64,000 nucleotides of DNA from Acholoe squamosa (lineage: Eukaryota; Annelida; Polychaeta; Phyllodocida; Polynoidae), in NCBI GenBank assembly GCA_949317995.1, contig OX439050.1:5239771-5303770 (forward strand), written 5' to 3'. The notes under the pieces are model-generated. The model saw only the letters and a program-made list of their open reading frames with translations, had not been told where the DNA came from and searched no databases. Positions 22,351 to 33,562 of the stretch are shown in pieces (within the stretch, counting starts at the first letter, position 1; every line of letters starts with the position of its first letter). Position numbers and translations under genes: made by a program.

Positions 22351-22417
22351 GGGTGGTATATTGATGATATTGCACTCGGCCTAACGGCCTCGTGCAATAT
22401 TCGTCAATATACCACCC
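22351..22417. repeat. 67-bp near-perfect hairpin
   Basis: GGGTGGTATATTGATGATAT, TGCACTCGGCC, loop TAAC, GGCCTCGTGCA and ATATTCGTCAATATACCACC form one long hairpin with a few mismatches. It looks like the core of a palindromic MITE; TIR limits beyond the hairpin are unclear. Confidence 0.75.
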
Positions 22418-24553
22418 TTGTGCTGCCATATTTATGCTATATTCCATTAGTATAAAGAGCTTTGCTTCGCCTTTTACAATATTGGTGTATCACTCACACG
22501 ATGTTGAATGGGACCCATTACTCATTTTTTTTTTCTTGAAAAGCACAGGAAGCCTTCCTTGACTGTTCCCCCCACCCGGGTCCCCCCACACCTTGCCAAC
22601 ATGTTAAAGTCAGAAAGTTTAAAACTCTTTTTTTTAAGCAATACAATACAATACAATTTATTTATTCACATCCTCATCAGAGGTAAAGGAAAGAAAATAA
22701 GAAAAGAAATCAGCTCTAGCCGATAGTTACAATGGCTTCACTGAGTTACAAGTGTAACATTACAAGTGTGATATTAAGTTTACATATAAATGAATGCAAA
22801 TACTTGAAACAGAAAAAGATCAACTTAGTGCCTGACTACGTACATTTGTAGTAGGACACAAAAGTACTACTGGTAATACTTCATCCAGCGGATGTGAGGG
22901 CCAGGCAAATCTGGCAGTATCAATAAAATAAGTTGAGATTCTCGGTCTCCAGCACCGATGAGCACCATGTTGACTAGTATACGGTGTGAAGACGGTATGA
23001 GGTATAGGAGCACCACACTAACTACCTAATTTGACTAGTGTGTCCTAATGACAATATAAAGTACAGCACACAACTCTAGCTATCCAACTTTTATCTATCC
23101 ACCATGGTAAGCAATATGTTAATCACTATACCCAACCCAATAGCATTAAAAGCCATGTACCAATAATACGTTTCTGTCAGGTTTTGGGATAAAATGTGAT
23201 AGATTTGGTCCATATATAGCACATCCCTGACCTGATAGATAGAGACAGGGGCTAAACATTCCCCTCTCCCATATCCAGGTCATTGAACTGTACCCCAGCA
23301 GGGTTCAACCAATCACAGAGCTGCTAATATCTCACATTTCCCGCCGAAACTCACTGTCATCACTCACTAGAGGGCGTGCCGATTCTCCTTATCTCTCTCC
23401 AAACAGATATCTTGTCCTTCAATATATGGAGTACATATGTCAAAGTATATTGTCATGTGCTGTGAGACTGGTGTATGGGGGGAGAGAGGTGAGCAGGGTT
23501 GCCATGGTTACGCAGGGTGAGCTGCTCCAAGAGGTGCTCCACAAACCCAGATCTGATCAGGAGACAAGGGAGCAGGGGTAGCAGATAGCGGGTAGGGTAA
23601 GGGGGGGGGGGGTTGGTGTAGGTGTAGGTAGACTGATGGTCCTCAGGACCTTACCTGTAGACTTGCTTCACACCCATACCCACACCCCACCACTTTTATT
23701 TTAGAAATATTGTCTTCTCTTACAATTAAAAACAAAGCACCTGCAGAATATGATATTATACCGAGAAGCTAAGGGCATAGGGAATAAATTTATGTGCAAT
23801 CGTCTTTGATAGAGATTAGGACTTTTCATGGGCTTGTAACAATTTTTGAGTTTAACCATTTTTATTTGGCACAAAAGACATTATACATGTAAGCTTTTCA
23901 GAACAAAACAAATATAAACATAGATATAAATAGCTTTAAGTTATATACACACATAGACAGAAAACTGATAAAATCCCACTTTTACGTTAACCTTCAAGGG
24001 GGAGGGGGTAGATAGAAACTCAATTTTAATTTTTTTTTCAAATGATATAAGGCTCATTCTCCCAATTCAGGAATCAGGTGCCTAGACAAGAAAGTGAGTA
24101 GAAAAGCGTTCAGAACTCTACCATTGATGAGACTGACCAACTTCACAGACTTGAGAAAGTCTATAATTATACCAGTAGTATAGGTAGGAGCAGCTCAGTT
24201 CTTCAGTGAGAATGTAGAAGATTACATATCCTCTACAGAAGCTCCACAGGGGTCCAATACACTGTACAGGTATAGAGAAAGCCTTCACAGAATATGTCAC
24301 CCAAGAGATGACTGGATTTGACTCACTCTATGAGTGGACCTACCAACTGAACTGTCAAATCACTGGCACGTAATTCATAAAGATCATTCGCTGCTATTAC
24401 GTTTCGCCAGCAAATAGATACATGTGTAGGGACACTGAAGTAGTTCCCCGTGTTCAATTAACCTACCCCGAGGGCAGGTCGCCAGGTAGTTACTGCCCCC
24501 TAGTGTGTATCATACTGATCCAGGTGTGGCTGGAAGGTGAGGACATCAGGCCA
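22418..24553. other. No gene recognised
   Basis: About 2.1 kb without identifiable repeats except a poly-G run at 23600-23611 and short A/T runs. It is comparatively free of the MITEs that fill the rest of the window. No exon was supported. Confidence 0.45.
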
Positions 24554-24624
24554 GTGGATGTAGCTCAGTGGTAGAGCGCTCACTTGCAAGTTGAGAGAAC
24601 CTGGTTCGAATCCTGGTGTCCGCA
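24554..24624 (+). tRNA. tRNA-like gene, anticodon GCA (Cys by position)
   Basis: A 71-nt cloverleaf fits: acceptor GTGGATG with TGTCCGC (three G-U pairs), D arm GCTC-AGTGGTA-GAGC, anticodon arm CTCAC-TTGCAAG-TTGAG with GCA at 24586-24588, variable AGAA, T arm CCTGG-TTCGAAT-CCTGG, discriminator A. A and B boxes (TAGCTCAGTGG, GGTTCGAATCC) are intact. Defects: a C-T mismatch closing the anticodon stem and a T-T mismatch in the T stem. The D arm and first 25 nt resemble eukaryotic tRNA-Ala rather than tRNA-Cys, so it may be an Ala-derived pseudogene or SINE head with a shifted anticodon. A T4 run directly after it supports an autonomous Pol III unit. Confidence 0.5.
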
Positions 24625-24628
24625 GACG

Positions 24629-24632
24629 TTTT
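24629..24632 (+). terminator. Possible Pol III terminator (T4)
   Basis: TTTT four bases after the tRNA discriminator base, the normal position and form of a Pol III stop signal. It depends on the tRNA call. Confidence 0.4.
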
Positions 24633-26178
24633 CACTGGCCTTTACAGATGTAAACCCCAGTGTCAAGTGTATCAGTTTCTATATGCCGCTCCCTGATATT
24701 TCAGGGAGGATAAGATTTCATTACTTTTTGTTTTCTGCCAAGTTGGTCCAAGTTGGCAGGTAGTATCTAGTAGTTGATTGATTCCTCTGCCCAGTAATAG
24801 TAAAAATTCTGGGAATAATCCTTCACAGCCTCAGAAATCCCCTCTTATCACCTATTGGGTGACATAATTGTTGACTGTTCCCCCAGGGTTGGTAAGGGGA
24901 AGCTGGAGAGGGGAGAAGGGGGGGGGGAGGAAAGTAGAACACTACAGGTACTAGACAGGGGGCACCAGCGTAAACTTTGTGACCTTGACCCTGACCCGAG
25001 ACACTGGGGTGTCAGGAAATCGGATGATTGAGGACCAAAACACAGCTAAAAATAGACTTTAAAAGTCTAGTTTGTTTTTGATTCAGGTCAGTAAAGTTTG
25101 TTTCCGTGATATATGGGTTACAACCAGTGGAATAGGCTAAAAGCTACAATGCATATGCAATGTACTAGAAAAAGTAAACTTTTTGCTCTTTTCTTTTGAA
25201 TTTGGTTTGAAGATATTTGATATTTTTCAAATTTTGTAATCCATTTTGCTGTATGGAGTGAGTGAGTGAGTGAGTGAGAAATAGATGTTTAACACCATTT
25301 CGACAGCTAAGGTCATATTCATAGAGGAATATGTCAGTGCCCTCGCATATGTACAGCACACACATCCCGAGGGGATAGGAAAGAGGAGATATAGACCCTT
25401 TTAAGTGGGCTAGGGAAGCCCATTTGCTGGAATGTGTTTAGATCTTTTGTGATAATGGTTTTAACACCGTCGTCAATACACTTCCTGTTTAAATCAACCC
25501 TTCTGAAAGAGGGCTCTTGACTTAATGGGAGATAATGTTTCTTTCCTTTTTCACGCTGCCTAGGGTTGGGGGGCCCCACTCCCCTCTGAATACCTGGGGG
25601 CAGGGGCAGATACATGTTTTTGTTGTTTCCCCCGCCAGGTTTTGTTTTGGCTCCCCTTTTCTCTGCAGTTTATGTCCACGCATATAATAAGGGGACATAA
25701 ATTATGAGAAAATGAAGTTTTCAATCTATATATCACATATTCCCGATGATTTGTGGCAATATTGTACATGTATAAGAGCTGAAGAATAGTGGGCGTTCTG
25801 CAGCTCTGCCCCCTCTCAATGTGGACTACTAGTACATACTTTGTATATAGAGAGACAAAAAAGCTCACACATCTAAAGTAAACAGTGTGTCACCATACCC
25901 AGCATTCCCTTGTTTAGATTTCATTCCGGAAACCCCACCTCAGTGCATGACAGGCCCTCCCTTCCGGTTCTTACATTTGACGTGCAGAGATACCCGGATG
26001 ATGATGACAAATATATTCTGGGGCAGAAACGGTGTCTAAATGCTTTTTGGTCACTTTAGGTGAACCCTTTAATGTACTTCACCATTTAGGATAAAGATGT
26101 TGCTTTTGAACAAACTAGTTACCACTGACTAAAGGTTGTCTACCAGAACCTGGCGAGGCTGACAAAGGGCCTTACTAA
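24633..26178. other. No gene recognised
   Basis: Contains a (GAGT)n microsatellite at 25256-25278 and a poly-G tract at 24919-24928. Minus-strand frames at 25334-25868 are unpatterned. No dispersed family was recognised. Confidence 0.45.
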
Positions 26179-26594
26179 GGGAGTGGTCATTATTTATCAA
26201 CGGAGACCAATGTGCATGCTTTCCTGCATTCATCAGCGGGACACGTTAGCATGATGCACCAATGAAGTGCTGGCCAGCAATCTCACCCTGACTTCATTGG
26301 GGGGGGGGGGGGTTTGAGGGGGGGCGTTAAATTTTTAGACCCCTCCTGAGGGAGGCCGGGGCTAAAAAAATTTGACCCCTCTTGAGGGGGGAGGGCTAAA
26401 AAAGTTCACCATCTTTTTAGCAAAAAAGCCTGCACGCTACTATAGATCAAAAAGGGGCGTGAAAACTCTCCGGGCCTCCGGCACGGGGGGCCCAAAAAAT
26501 TTTGACAGCCGTTGAGGGGGGGGGGCTGTAAAAAATTTCTGTACATCCGCGCGAAAACCCACCACCCCCCTGTTGATAAATAATGACCACTCCC
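26179..26594. mobile_element. Family H MITE, copy 3, carrying a family P fragment
   Basis: Ends GGGAGTGGTCATTATTTATC and GATAAATAATGACCACTCCC are a perfect inverted pair with TAA on both sides (26176-26178, 26595-26597). The 416-bp interior includes a family P piece at 26213-26300 (GCATGATGCACCAATGAAGT, GCTGGCCAGC, ACTTCATTGG) and poly-G tracts. The P piece must have entered, or been carried by, this element. Confidence 0.85.
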
Positions 26595-27049
26595 TAATGT
26601 ATTGGTTGGTCAGTGGGAGTCTTACAACTGTGGTCAGTGGTTACAAGCAAATTACCCTTCTGACACTTTGGCACCCTTCCTCCAAGGTTATTGATTGAAA
26701 TGTACAGGGAAACCACACACTTCAGGTCTAAAGTTTTATGGTCTATAATGGTACTTTAAAAAGGATGAGGCTGACCTCCTCCTGTATCTACTTGTAGGTG
26801 TAAAATCTTCACTAATGTTTGTTCTAATTACCGCACAGCCTGCCAGGTCCTCTCAGATAACCTTTAGTAATCTCTGACTAAGGTCAAAACCCTTTTCTAT
26901 TTGTACATATTGTTGTATTTTTTTAACTTGATGAAATTTCGTGATGAAAATCGCAAAGACCTGTTGCAAATCAAATCAAAATCATATCAAATCATTTAGA
27001 CAATTGCAAGATGCATGGAGGGTCGATGGAGTCTAAATTCCGGGGCTTA
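26595..27049. other. No gene recognised
   Basis: About 450 bases of unremarkable sequence between two family H copies. Confidence 0.45.
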
Positions 27050-27240
27050 GGGAGTGATCATTTTTTAACAAGGGGGGGGGGGCTGGTGGGTTTGAAGGTC
27101 AGAATTTTTTCAACCCCTTGACTATCAATTCATTGGTACATCATACCAAACCAGGGGAGTGTAGTGTAGCAATCCTTTAGCGTCATTGTAAGAATGCAGC
27201 CTTGGTTAGCCTAGTGATTTGTATGATCCACCAACAAGGT
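27050..27240. repeat. Truncated family H end followed by a family P fragment
   Basis: TTA then GGGAGTGATCATTTTTTAAC at 27047-27069 is a family H left end that breaks off near 27127. There a family P piece begins (ATTCATTGGTACATCATACC), running to ATGATCCACCAACAAGGTGC just before the next family H copy. Confidence 0.6.
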
Positions 27241-27245
27241 GCTAA

Positions 27246-28912
27246 GGGAGCGTTCATTATTTATGGCAGGGGGGGATGACCAAATGAAGGGGGGGGGGTC
27301 ATTTTTTTTGGAGGTATTCAAAGGGGGGGGGGGGTCATTTATTTTCAACCTATTCTTAGAGGGGGGGTCGCTTTTTTTCAACCTATTCTTAGAGGGGGGG
27401 GGGGTCATTTTTTTTAACCCATTCCCGAGGGCCAGGTAGTTTCCTGTTGCCAATGTGATGCAAATTTTATGACAAAGGAACAAAAATTTTCGCGACACGT
27501 CGCGAATTTTAACTATTTGGTTTTCAGTAATAATTCTAGATATAATTCTGCCCAACATTTTTTTACCAGCTACCTCTAATTCAAATCCATTTGATTATGT
27601 TATATGATCGGAGTCTTACTCCTTTGTGTGTCAAAGGGCGGTTAGCACGGATAAGATGTACTGGTACCTGTGTTACCAACTCACATGACCACTCCTTGAC
27701 CAATCGGGGCATCGGAATTTTTCCGCTGGTTCCTACAAATTTGTGAAAGATCTTTTGGCAGGTACCCATATTAAAATTTGACATGATAAGCCCCCTTTAA
27801 AACATGGATGAGGCCAGTCACTACCACTATGGTATATGTATACAGTTTTCCCTGGGGTGTAACACTGTTCAGCTCTTGAGATTGAAGTATTTGGCCCAAT
27901 TTGTGACACAATGTTCCTTGTTCTTTTGCTCGCCCTGCTGATTGTTTCAAAAGATGTCATCATGAAAATAAGTACTTTCCTTTAAAGGGGTACTGGGAAG
28001 GGTATGGTACACCACAAAAAGCACTTTGTGGTGCTACACCTCATGAAAGTGAACGGGGCACCAACAAAGTTGTCAGTAGTAAAAAATGTTACATGCTAAA
28101 ATCACCACAACTCGCAATCAGATCTTTCCAGATTTAACTCTTGTTTTCACCCATTGATGAAATCAACCCTGACAAGAATTATGTCTATAACACCCTTCAA
28201 ATTGATATAAAAACTGAGATTACAATGAAATCTAAAGAGAAAGACAAGCTACAAAAGTTTATTTCTGTACCGTATATAAAATTTTTGAAAAAGAAACCAG
28301 AACCAAGTCCCTCAATCAGAACAATTTTTCCATTGGTCAGGAGTAGGTCACATGGAATATTTTACTAAGACATACCTATTTTAGCTGCATCAGTAGTAGC
28401 CCATGCTAGCCGGCCCTTAAAGGGGGGCCAGCACGGGAAAAAACAATATGGGTACCTGCTCAAAGATCGTTCACAAATTCACAGAAACCAGCTAAAAAAA
28501 TGTGCACGCAGGTACGTCTTATCCATGTTAGCCTTCAAATTGATATTTTACCTAGAGGTAAATCAATCAACAGCAGTGTATTCACAATTTGACTGCTCAA
28601 AAGATGACACATAACTGAAATGGTTCTAAAGCTGCTAATATCACCTTGTATAATGAATGGACCTGATGTGGCCTCTGTTGAACGTAGTTAAATGTGGTGG
28701 GAGTCATTTTCCGTCAATTTATTCTGAGGGGGGGGGGTCATTTTTTTTCAACCCATTCCTAAGGGGGGGGTCATCTTTTTTCAACCCATTCCGAAAGGGG
28801 GGGGGGTCATTTTTTTCAACCCATTCTGAAGGGGGGGGTCAGTTTTTTCTGACGTATTCATTCTGACAGATTGTCGTCCCCCCCCCCCCCGCCATAAATA
28901 ATGAACGCTCCC
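27246..28912. mobile_element. Family H element, copy 4, 1.67 kb
   Basis: The ends form a perfect 22-bp inverted repeat (GGGAGCGTTCATTATTTATG continuing GC) with TAA at 27243-27245 and 28913-28915. Both subterminal zones hold tandem units of GGGGGGTCATTTTTTTCAAC followed by CCATTC. An inner inverted pair (GGTTAGCACGGATAAGA near 27650; TCTTATCCATGTTAGCC near 28518) suggests a second element within. No transposase frame is present, so the element is non-autonomous despite its size. Confidence 0.8.
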
Positions 28913-28919
28913 TAAGTGT

Positions 28920-29417
28920 ACTCACCGACACTTCATTGGGGCATCCTTCAGGGGTTAACCCTGACATGGAGTATGAATAGTAGGGCTAAACTATGAAGGG
29001 CACCAACTTTCCAAACCAGCTTTATCCATGTATTATGTGCCTATACATGGGTGCTCGAAATTTTCAGGATGTCACACCGTCACTTTTTAGGAAGGATGGA
29101 GCATCACTCCGTCACTTTGCGTGTATTACTCACCATGGCTGCATTCATCAGCAGCCCTGCAGCCCTGGTGAGTAACTCACCAGGGCTGCTTTCATCAGCG
29201 GGACATGAATGCAGCCATGGTGAGTGACTCACCAGGGCTGCATTCATCAGCAGGACATGAATGCAGCCCTGGTGAGTGACTCACCAGGAATATATTCTTG
29301 GTTGATCCTGTTTTAGAGTGTCACTGCACGTTAGCATGATGCGCCAATGAAGTGCTGGCGAGCAATCTCACCCTGACTTCATTGGTGCATCATGACGACC
29401 AATGGGCATGATGCACT
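28920..29417. repeat. Family P MITE cluster
   Basis: After a short CACTTCATTGGGGCATCC piece, 29133-29290 repeats CATGAATGCAGCCCTGGTGA / TCACCAGGGCTGCATTCATC three times, a tandem duplication of one palindromic arm. 29335-29417 is the other hairpin: GATGCGCCAATGAAGTGCTG and CTTCATTGGTGCATCATGAC. Confidence 0.75.
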
Positions 29418-29878
29418 CAATTCTTTTCTTTTGTATTTAGGCTAAAAAAATAAGATAAAAATAAATATATGAATAAATAAATATTATATTATAGATAGAT
29501 AAATAAGAGGTTATCTGAAATCAACATAGTGAGTTATAATACAGTGACATTGGGAGAAGTTGTCATAATTATTCATCAAGGTGGTAGGAGTGACCTCTAG
29601 TCTATACAAGGTCAAGCTAAGGTCACACACCACGCCCTGCTCCTACCAGGAACAGTATGTGGTCTGAGACTATTGGTTTGTCTATGACACAAGGGTCCCT
29701 GGGTGGGCGGCCAAGGTCAACCACAAGGTCAAACCACACCACATATGACCTACATGAACTATATCTGTGTGTGTCCCTGAGATCAGGTTTTCTAGAACTG
29801 ATGTCACAGATTTGGGACTGATATCAGAGGTTATGGAATATGTCAGATTTCATCATCAATTTTATTGGTATACTCTTA
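29418..29878. other. No gene recognised
   Basis: AT-rich start (ATAAATAAATA runs at 29460-29510) and GGTCA-rich middle. No exon or RNA was supported. Confidence 0.45.
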
Positions 29879-30090
29879 GGGACGACATAAACTTTTTTTA
29901 CGCCCCCTCGACGTCAGTCTTTTTTTCTTGTCATCCACGCCCTCCTTTGATCCATAGTAACACGCAGGATTTTTCTTTTTGCTAAAAGATTGTAAATTTT
30001 ATACGCCCCCCTCTCAAAACAGGTCAAACGTTTTTGCCCCCCCCCTCAAACCCATCCTCTCCGCCCTGTTGATTAATAATGACCACTCCC
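29879..30090. mobile_element. Family H MITE, copy 5, decayed left end
   Basis: TTA at 29876-29878 and 30091-30093 flank a 212-bp sequence. Its right end TTAATAATGACCACTCCC is canonical, while the left end GGGACGACATAAAC has drifted. Related CCCTC/TTTTCACGCCCC blocks continue to about 30240. Confidence 0.65.
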
Positions 30091-30287
30091 TTAGGAATCA
30101 AAATTGTTTGTGCCCTCCACACCAGAGGCGTGAAAGATTTTCACGCCCCTCTGATCCACAGTTGTGCACAGGCTTTTTTTTTTGCTAGGAAGCCAACTTT
30201 TTTTATGTCCCACTCAAGAGGGGTCAAAAGTTTTCACCACCCCCTTGACCAATCCAGGAGCAGTATAGTTTCTAAAGCTTTTTCATC

Positions 30288-31345
30288 ATGATGCACCAAT
30301 GCAGTACCATTCTCCCATCAGCACACTCAAAACCTGGCAGTTCCAAAACTAGTCAGTGGTGACGACTTTAGGTCCTCAGGTTGACAATACCTAAAACAAC
30401 TACCTTAGGTGGTCAAAATAACGACTTTAAGTCATCAACCTGATGACCTAAGTTGTCAGTATTGTAAGTATTGTCATACTGACGACTTAGGTCACCTAAG
30501 GTAGTTGTTTTAGGTATTGTCAACCTGAGGACCTAAAGTCGTCACCACTGACTAGTTTCAGAACTACCAGGTTTTCAGTGCACTGCTTTAGTACATCCTA
30601 TCTGAGTTGATGTGACATGATGCATGAATGCAGTACTGGTGATTTAACCGCCTCGGCTGCATTCATGCATCATGACACCATGATGCATGTGTGCATTCTG
30701 TATGCGTAAAGCCTTCAAGGCCGCTGATGCACGAATGCATCACTGCATCGCGCCCTTTGATTCTACAGGGTTGATGCACTCCTAAAGGGTCAGCATGATG
30801 CACCAATGAAGTGCTGGTGAACATGCTAACCAGCACTTCATTGGTGCATCATGACAACTGATAGGCATGATGCACTCCTGCATCAACACCCCTTTAAGAG
30901 CTCAGGCATCATGGTTACATTAAAGGGTTATAGATGTTGAGACTAGGGGTGAGGTACACATCTAGTGTAACATCAGGTATCAGAATGGTGCATTCATGTA
31001 TCAGTGCTGCATTCGTGCATCATGCCGGGGTTGATGCAGCAATGCATCACTGATGCAGTCATACATCATGCTAACATTAAAGGGTTAGATGTTGACACCA
31101 GGGGTGAGGTGCCCAGTGGCCATGTACACATGTAGTGCAACATCAGATAGTTCTACCTTTTTTACTGATGGGCGTGAAATTGCATTAACCCTTTAAAGAC
31201 AGCATGATACCAGATTCATGTTCCTAGGGCATCATGATGCACCAATAGATGGCTCTACTCACCAGCACTCAATTGGTGCATCATGACAACCCTTTGCAGC
31301 TGTTGTATCTACCCTACTGTTGGGTTGTCATAATGCATATATATC
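30288..31345. repeat. Family P MITE cluster
   Basis: At least four copies or pieces: 30288-30320 (interrupted by the foldback), 30583-30905 (ATGCACCAATGAAGTGCTGG facing CCAGCACTTCATTGGTGCAT), 30985-31085 and 31190-31345 (beginning TTAACCCTTTAAAGACAGC). Orientation and order are scrambled, as if copies inserted into each other. Confidence 0.75.
30321..30583. mobile_element. Foldback element with about 105-bp arms
   Basis: The arms are inverted copies with few mismatches: AAAACCTGG..., GGTGACGACTTTAGGTCCTC, AGGTTGACAATACCTAAAAC and AACTACCTTAGGTG on the left return as CACCTAAGGTAGTT, GTTTTAGGTATTGTCAACCT and so on at the right. The short centre has further GACTTAGGTCA-type symmetry. It interrupts a family P copy. 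Confidence 0.85.
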
Positions 31346-31421
31346 CTGTGACTGCAGAGCCACGGGTAAAGTGCGTGATGTTTTAAGTTGGACCAGGAGG
31401 CCGTTCAACCCTGTTTATTAC

Positions 31422-31638
31422 AATAAACACGGACGTCCGTATTTTAAACATGGACGTCTGTGTTTCACATGATTTATAAATGTCCACATCTGAACACCTA
31501 CTACCCCCTACTCCATCCGCATTTACAACATGGACCATATTGTAAATGCGGAGGGGGTAGGGGGCAGTAGGTGTTCAGATATGGACATAAATCTGAAACA
31601 CAGACGTCCGTGTTTAAAATACGGACGTCCTCTTTATT
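31422..31638. mobile_element. Foldback element with about 100-bp arms
   Basis: Arms: AATAAACACGGACGTCCGTA, TTTTAAACATGGACGTCTGT, AACACCTACTACCCCCTACT and CCGCATTTACAA, mirrored by TTGTAAATGCGG, GGGGTAGGGGGCAGTAGGTG and ACGGACGTCC at the right. The 217-bp unit can fold almost entirely on itself. The half-palindromes GGACGTCC occur within the arms too. Confidence 0.85.
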
Positions 31639-31639
31639 G

Positions 31640-31755
31640 GTATGAACATGATGCACCAATGCATCATATCAGTCAATGAACATGATGCACCAATGCATCA
31701 TATCAGCCAATGGACATGATGCACCAATGCATCATGCAGCCCTTGGAGGGTGTAC
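31640..31755. repeat. Family P-derived tandem of CATGATGCACCAATGCATCAT
   Basis: Three near-identical copies of ATGATGCACCAATGCATCAT separated by about 40 bases (..ATCAGCCAATGGACATG..). This looks like short tandem duplication of a family P arm. Confidence 0.75.
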
Positions 31756-31807
31756 TAGCTGAGAGAGTGGACAGATTGAATGTGTTTCTGTACAAACAAA
31801 TAGTCCA

Positions 31808-32020
31808 CCGTAAAACCCTGTGTATATGCGTCACCTTCATATAAGCCGCACCGACGAATGAGCCATGAGGGTTTGGGAGAATACTAGAGGCTGTATCTGA
31901 GGCCTGAAAAGGTTGCTATTCCTGACTATATGCAAACCTGCATATGAGTTCAGGAACATGCTATATAAGCCGCATCAAGGAGCTGAAATATAAGGTGCAG
32001 CTTATGTGTGGGGTTTTAAC
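31808..32020. mobile_element. Family T element, short copy
   Basis: Begins CCGTAAAACCCTGTGTATAT, followed by TATAAGCCGCACC motifs, and ends GGTGCAGCTTATGTGTGGGG TTTTAAC (written in two parts), an imperfect inverted repeat of the left end. There is no minisatellite, so this copy shows the likely unexpanded form at about 213 bp. Confidence 0.65.
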
Positions 32021-32662
32021 ATAGGTCCTTTTTACTGTATGTGACATGGACATCCCAGGAGGTGTGTTAATGTATTTGTTTATTTATTTGTTTATTTGTT
32101 TACTTACAAACAGGTCCTGTTCATCTCAGCATGCATGAGGGTAAAAAAAGAAGAGCTATGGGGGATGTTGTTGAAGGGGGGGGGGGTTGACTGAGGAGAA
32201 GGGTATAGCTATGTATTTATAAAATCTCTGGTATGTCAGTCTACAGTTTATAACACAAGTGCTCTGGCAGATAAAATGGTGTGATGTCCATAGGGTCCAA
32301 ATTTGTTTTCCAATGAAGAGGCCCAGAGGTGACTTTTACCCAAGGACGAGAACTGTACCTAGATATGGGGTAGGAGATTGAAGCTATATATAATAAAGGG
32401 TCCGTGGGAAAAAGGCAAATTGAAAACAATAACTGCTGACTCCATGACCAAAACTGGGTGAAAATAGAGCAGGGAGGCATTTCTCAAGATAGTACGACTA
32501 TAGGCCCCTTCAAACCATAGTGGGATCCCTCAGTCTAATGCCTCTGCAGTAATACAACTAGTGGTCACTCTAAATGATTAAACTGGTCTGATTGCCCTAA
32601 CATACAATATTACAACCCTGAGTGCTGATTGTACAGGGCAGTCCTAGTGCATTATTGCACTA
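32021..32662. other. No gene recognised
   Basis: Contains TTTATTTGTTTATTTG-type repeats at 32075-32105 and a poly-G run at 32176-32187. No exon was supported. Confidence 0.45.
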
Positions 32663-33562
32663 CACTGCAAAAATGGTGTTTAGATTTTAAACATGTTTAG
32701 GTGTAAACACGTTTAAAACCTAAACACATAGGTCAGTTAGGTGTCTCATCGACTACACATTTAGGAAATGAACACTTTTATTCTAACTACATAAACATTT
32801 ATGCTAAACATGTTTAGATGTTTAGAGTTGAGACAGTTGAATAATAGGTGTTTAGATTTAAACATCAATATGTTTAGATACTTGGATGTTGAATCCACAC
32901 CAGGTAGCAGCACTACCTTTGACTGGACTATCTGCACACAGTTATAATCAATTGTTGTGACAAATGTCCCCAAATCCCATGGTTATCATGGTTTCATTTC
33001 ATAGAATGTTATGTGAATAGAAAGGGCAATAGAAAATTGACTAGATTCACCTCATGCCACCATCATTACCATAAAATAATCAATAAACTCCATGACTGAC
33101 ACCTATTTGATGTTATTCTGGAATAGATAAGCCAATGTCCCTCCTGCCAAGCTGTTGAACTTTCTCAAGTCTCTCATTCTGATGCAATGTGTAATATATG
33201 TACACATATATAGCTGTGGCTGACATCTTTGGAGACTTTGACAAGTAAATACCTGCTGATGCCCCCCCCCCCCAGTAAATGAGAATAAAAAATATATCTC
33301 TGTTTTTTAATGCATACATGTCTGCAAACCTTAACTATCCATCAAATCATTTAAACATCTAAACACAAAAATTTTTAAACACATAAACACAAAAATTCAT
33401 ATATCTAAACACAAAAGTTTTAACCTAAACACCTACATTTCTAAACACTTGAGCTAAGCACATTGTTTGGCTAAACATGTTTAGGAAATTAATGTGATTA
33501 CAAAAACGTTGCAAGAATATGTTTAGAATTGTGTTTAGGATCTAAACACCATTTTTGCAGTG
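32663..33562. mobile_element. 900-bp TA-flanked transposon with perfect 23-bp TIRs
   Basis: CACTGCAAAAATGGTGTTTA(GAT) at the left is exactly mirrored at the right, with TA at 32661-32662 and 33563-33564. Both 200-250 bp subterminal zones are full of (T)AAACATGTTTAG and CTAAACAC motifs in both orientations. No transposase frame. A TA duplication fits Tc1/mariner-type integration, but a CACTGCAAAAA terminus is not diagnostic. Confidence 0.85.
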
